In this document: piece by piece, positions 33,153-34,995 of the stretch
How positions within the stretch are numbered: position 1 is the stretch's first letter
How the letters are laid out: each line of letters starts with the position of its first letter
DNA from: an uncultured Actinomycetes bacterium
GTDB lineage: Bacteria; Actinomycetota; Thermoleophilia; Solirubrobacterales; 70-9
Assembly: GCA_946479725.1 (NCBI GenBank)
Contig: CAMLHB010000004.1
Coordinates: 1-34,995 of the forward strand
Direction of reading: 5' to 3'
Length of the DNA: 34,995 bases
Position numbers and translations under genes: made by a program
Notes under the pieces: model-generated
What the model saw: only the letters and a program-made list of their open reading frames with translations
What the model was told of the DNA's origin: nothing
Database searches by the model: none

Positions 33153-33169
33153 GTCACAGTGTGTGTGAC
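33153..33169. promoter_or_regulatory. Operator-like inverted repeat upstream of the AT-hook gene
   Basis: GTCACA (33153-33158) and TGTGAC (33164-33169) are perfect 6-bp inverted copies 5 bases apart. They lie in the promoter region of the next gene, downstream of a -35-like TTGACT (33133-33138). The bound factor is unknown. Confidence 0.4.
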
Positions 33170-33225
33170 TCTGAAAGACTCCTCTCCAGGGTTTCACTTA
33201 ACTCTTTTGGATGGAAAGGAACTAG

Positions 33226-33621
33226 ATGCCCCCCACCACTAACCACCTCGACGTCGCCCGCGAGGCTCTTGAGCGCACCGTTCGCGAGCTCGAGGATCAG
33301 CTGAAGCAGGCTGAGCAAGCGCTGGCCGCGCTTGGCGGCAGAGTCGTCCGCCGCGGTCCCGGCCGCCCCCGCGGCAGCGCCAACAAAGCGACTAAAAGCA
33401 CCCGCTCGACCGGCGCTCCCCGCCGCCGCCGCAAACGCCGTGGCGGGACGCGCGCGGATCAGGCCGTGAAACTGATCGAGCAGAACCCCGGGATCAGCGC
33501 CTCCGACGTCGCCAAACAGATGAAAATCAAGCCGAACTATCTGTACCGCGTTCTCGGTGACCTCGAGAAAGAAGGTCGCGTGAAGAAGAACGGTCGCCAG
33601 TACAGCCCGGCCGGCGGCTGA
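33226..33621 (+). CDS. AT-hook / winged-helix nucleoid-type DNA-binding protein
   Basis: A 131-aa basic protein in three parts. Residues 7-38 form a predicted coiled coil (EALERTVRELEDQLKQAEQALAAL). Residues 43-50 are an AT-hook (RGPGRPRG), and a second basic patch RRRRKRR is at 66-72. Residues 75-126 form a winged helix-turn-helix (ADQAVKLIEQNPGISASDVAKQM, then NYLYRVLGDLEKEGRVKK). The design, oligomerisation plus minor-groove and sequence-reading parts, suggests a nucleoid-associated protein. It is not Lsr2 or H-NS by sequence. A GGAAAGGA ribosome site, a leader of about 60 bases and a classical U-tract terminator suggest strong, independent expression. Confidence 0.8.
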   Translation: MPPTTNHLDVAREALERTVRELEDQLKQAEQALAALGGRVVRRGPGRPRGSANKATKSTRSTGAPRRRRKRRGGTRADQAVKLIEQNPGISASDVAKQMKIKPNYLYRVLGDLEKEGRVKKNGRQYSPAGG

Positions 33622-33646
33622 TCGGTACCACCGTTACTGAACTGGA

Positions 33647-33676
33647 AGAGGCCGGCTCGCGCCGGCCTCTTTTTTT
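33647..33676 (+). terminator. Classical rho-independent terminator
   Basis: AGAGGCCGGC (33647-33656), loop TCGC, GCCGGCCTCT (33661-33670), then a run of T residues to 33676. It is the only hairpin in this window with a proper U-tract. It ends the AT-hook gene 25 bases after its stop. Confidence 0.92.
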
Positions 33677-33696
33677 GCCTTGAGTCGGGCCGGCGC

Positions 33697-34995
<1,299 letters not shown>

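Noticed and set aside
33152..33178. A second TGTCACA as a possible ECF41 promoter for the AT-hook gene
   Set aside because: No CGTC follows at 16 bases or at 15 or 17; the sequence there is CTGAAAGA. It is better explained by the inverted repeat GTCACA/TGTGAC.

Overview
This is a high-GC chromosomal window (roughly 70% GC by eye) that reads as an ordinary, densely packed actinobacterial chromosome. The gene content suggests Actinomycetota, and I lean to the deep-branching Thermoleophilia/Solirubrobacterales, but only as an inference. The signs are actinobacterial-style rsmI-metG / tatD-rsmA-ispE blocks, an alpha2 glycyl-tRNA synthetase, a DedA-PAP2 fusion, an R2lox-like oxidase, an ECF41 sigma factor and many leaderless-looking promoters. 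I see no prophage, transposase, CRISPR array, rRNA or tRNA gene. No gene-free stretch exceeds 300 bases.

Layout, left to right. 1-977 (-): a PucR/CdaR-type regulator cut by the window edge. 1013-5100 (-): a tightly overlapped operon tatD-rsmA-ispE-dedA/pap2-small membrane protein. 5128-6282 (+): a lactate monooxygenase-like flavoenzyme that interrupts the usual order. 6324-9624 (-): ROK sugar kinase-rsmI-metG. 9684-10904 (+): an LCP cell-wall ligase. 10921-11208 (-): an FmdB-type zinc ribbon. 11247-12635 (+): glyS. 12725-13579 (+): two small membrane proteins (DUF805 and DUF4234). 13605-15180 (-): a winged-helix AlkZ-like protein and an FKBP lipoprotein, then a decayed second FKBP gene (15218-15458) and a PRC-barrel protein. 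15846-19501 (+): acyl-CoA ligase, secreted lipase, and an R2lox-like diiron protein fused to SCP2. 19547-23330 (-): amidase and an MMPL transporter. 23448-24413 (+): CorA. 24429-30093 (-): TetR regulator, a coiled-coil membrane protein, GT39, Lon, Hsp20 and a Cys-rich small protein. 30219-33621 (+): fatty-acid-hydroxylase-like protein, an FAD oxidoreductase overlapping an ECF41 sigma factor, and an AT-hook/winged-helix DNA-binding protein. 33697-34995 (-): mdh and the 3' end of icd.

How it works together. Housekeeping translation and RNA-modification genes (metG, glyS, rsmI, rsmA), isoprenoid and envelope genes, protein quality control (hsp20-lon) and TCA-cycle genes (icd-mdh) alternate with lipid-related oxidative enzymes. 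The strongest regulatory story is the FAD oxidoreductase-ECF41 pair. A TGTCACA-N16-CGTC sequence, the published ECF41 promoter motif, lies exactly upstream of the oxidoreductase, so the sigma factor probably drives its own operon. Transcription units are often bounded by strong hairpins, most without a U-tract. Two of these (20997-21100 and 30858-30977) have 21-bp arms that share sequence and look like members of one repeat family. About a dozen transcription-unit heads carry a TANNNT-type -10 only 6-10 bases before the start codon.
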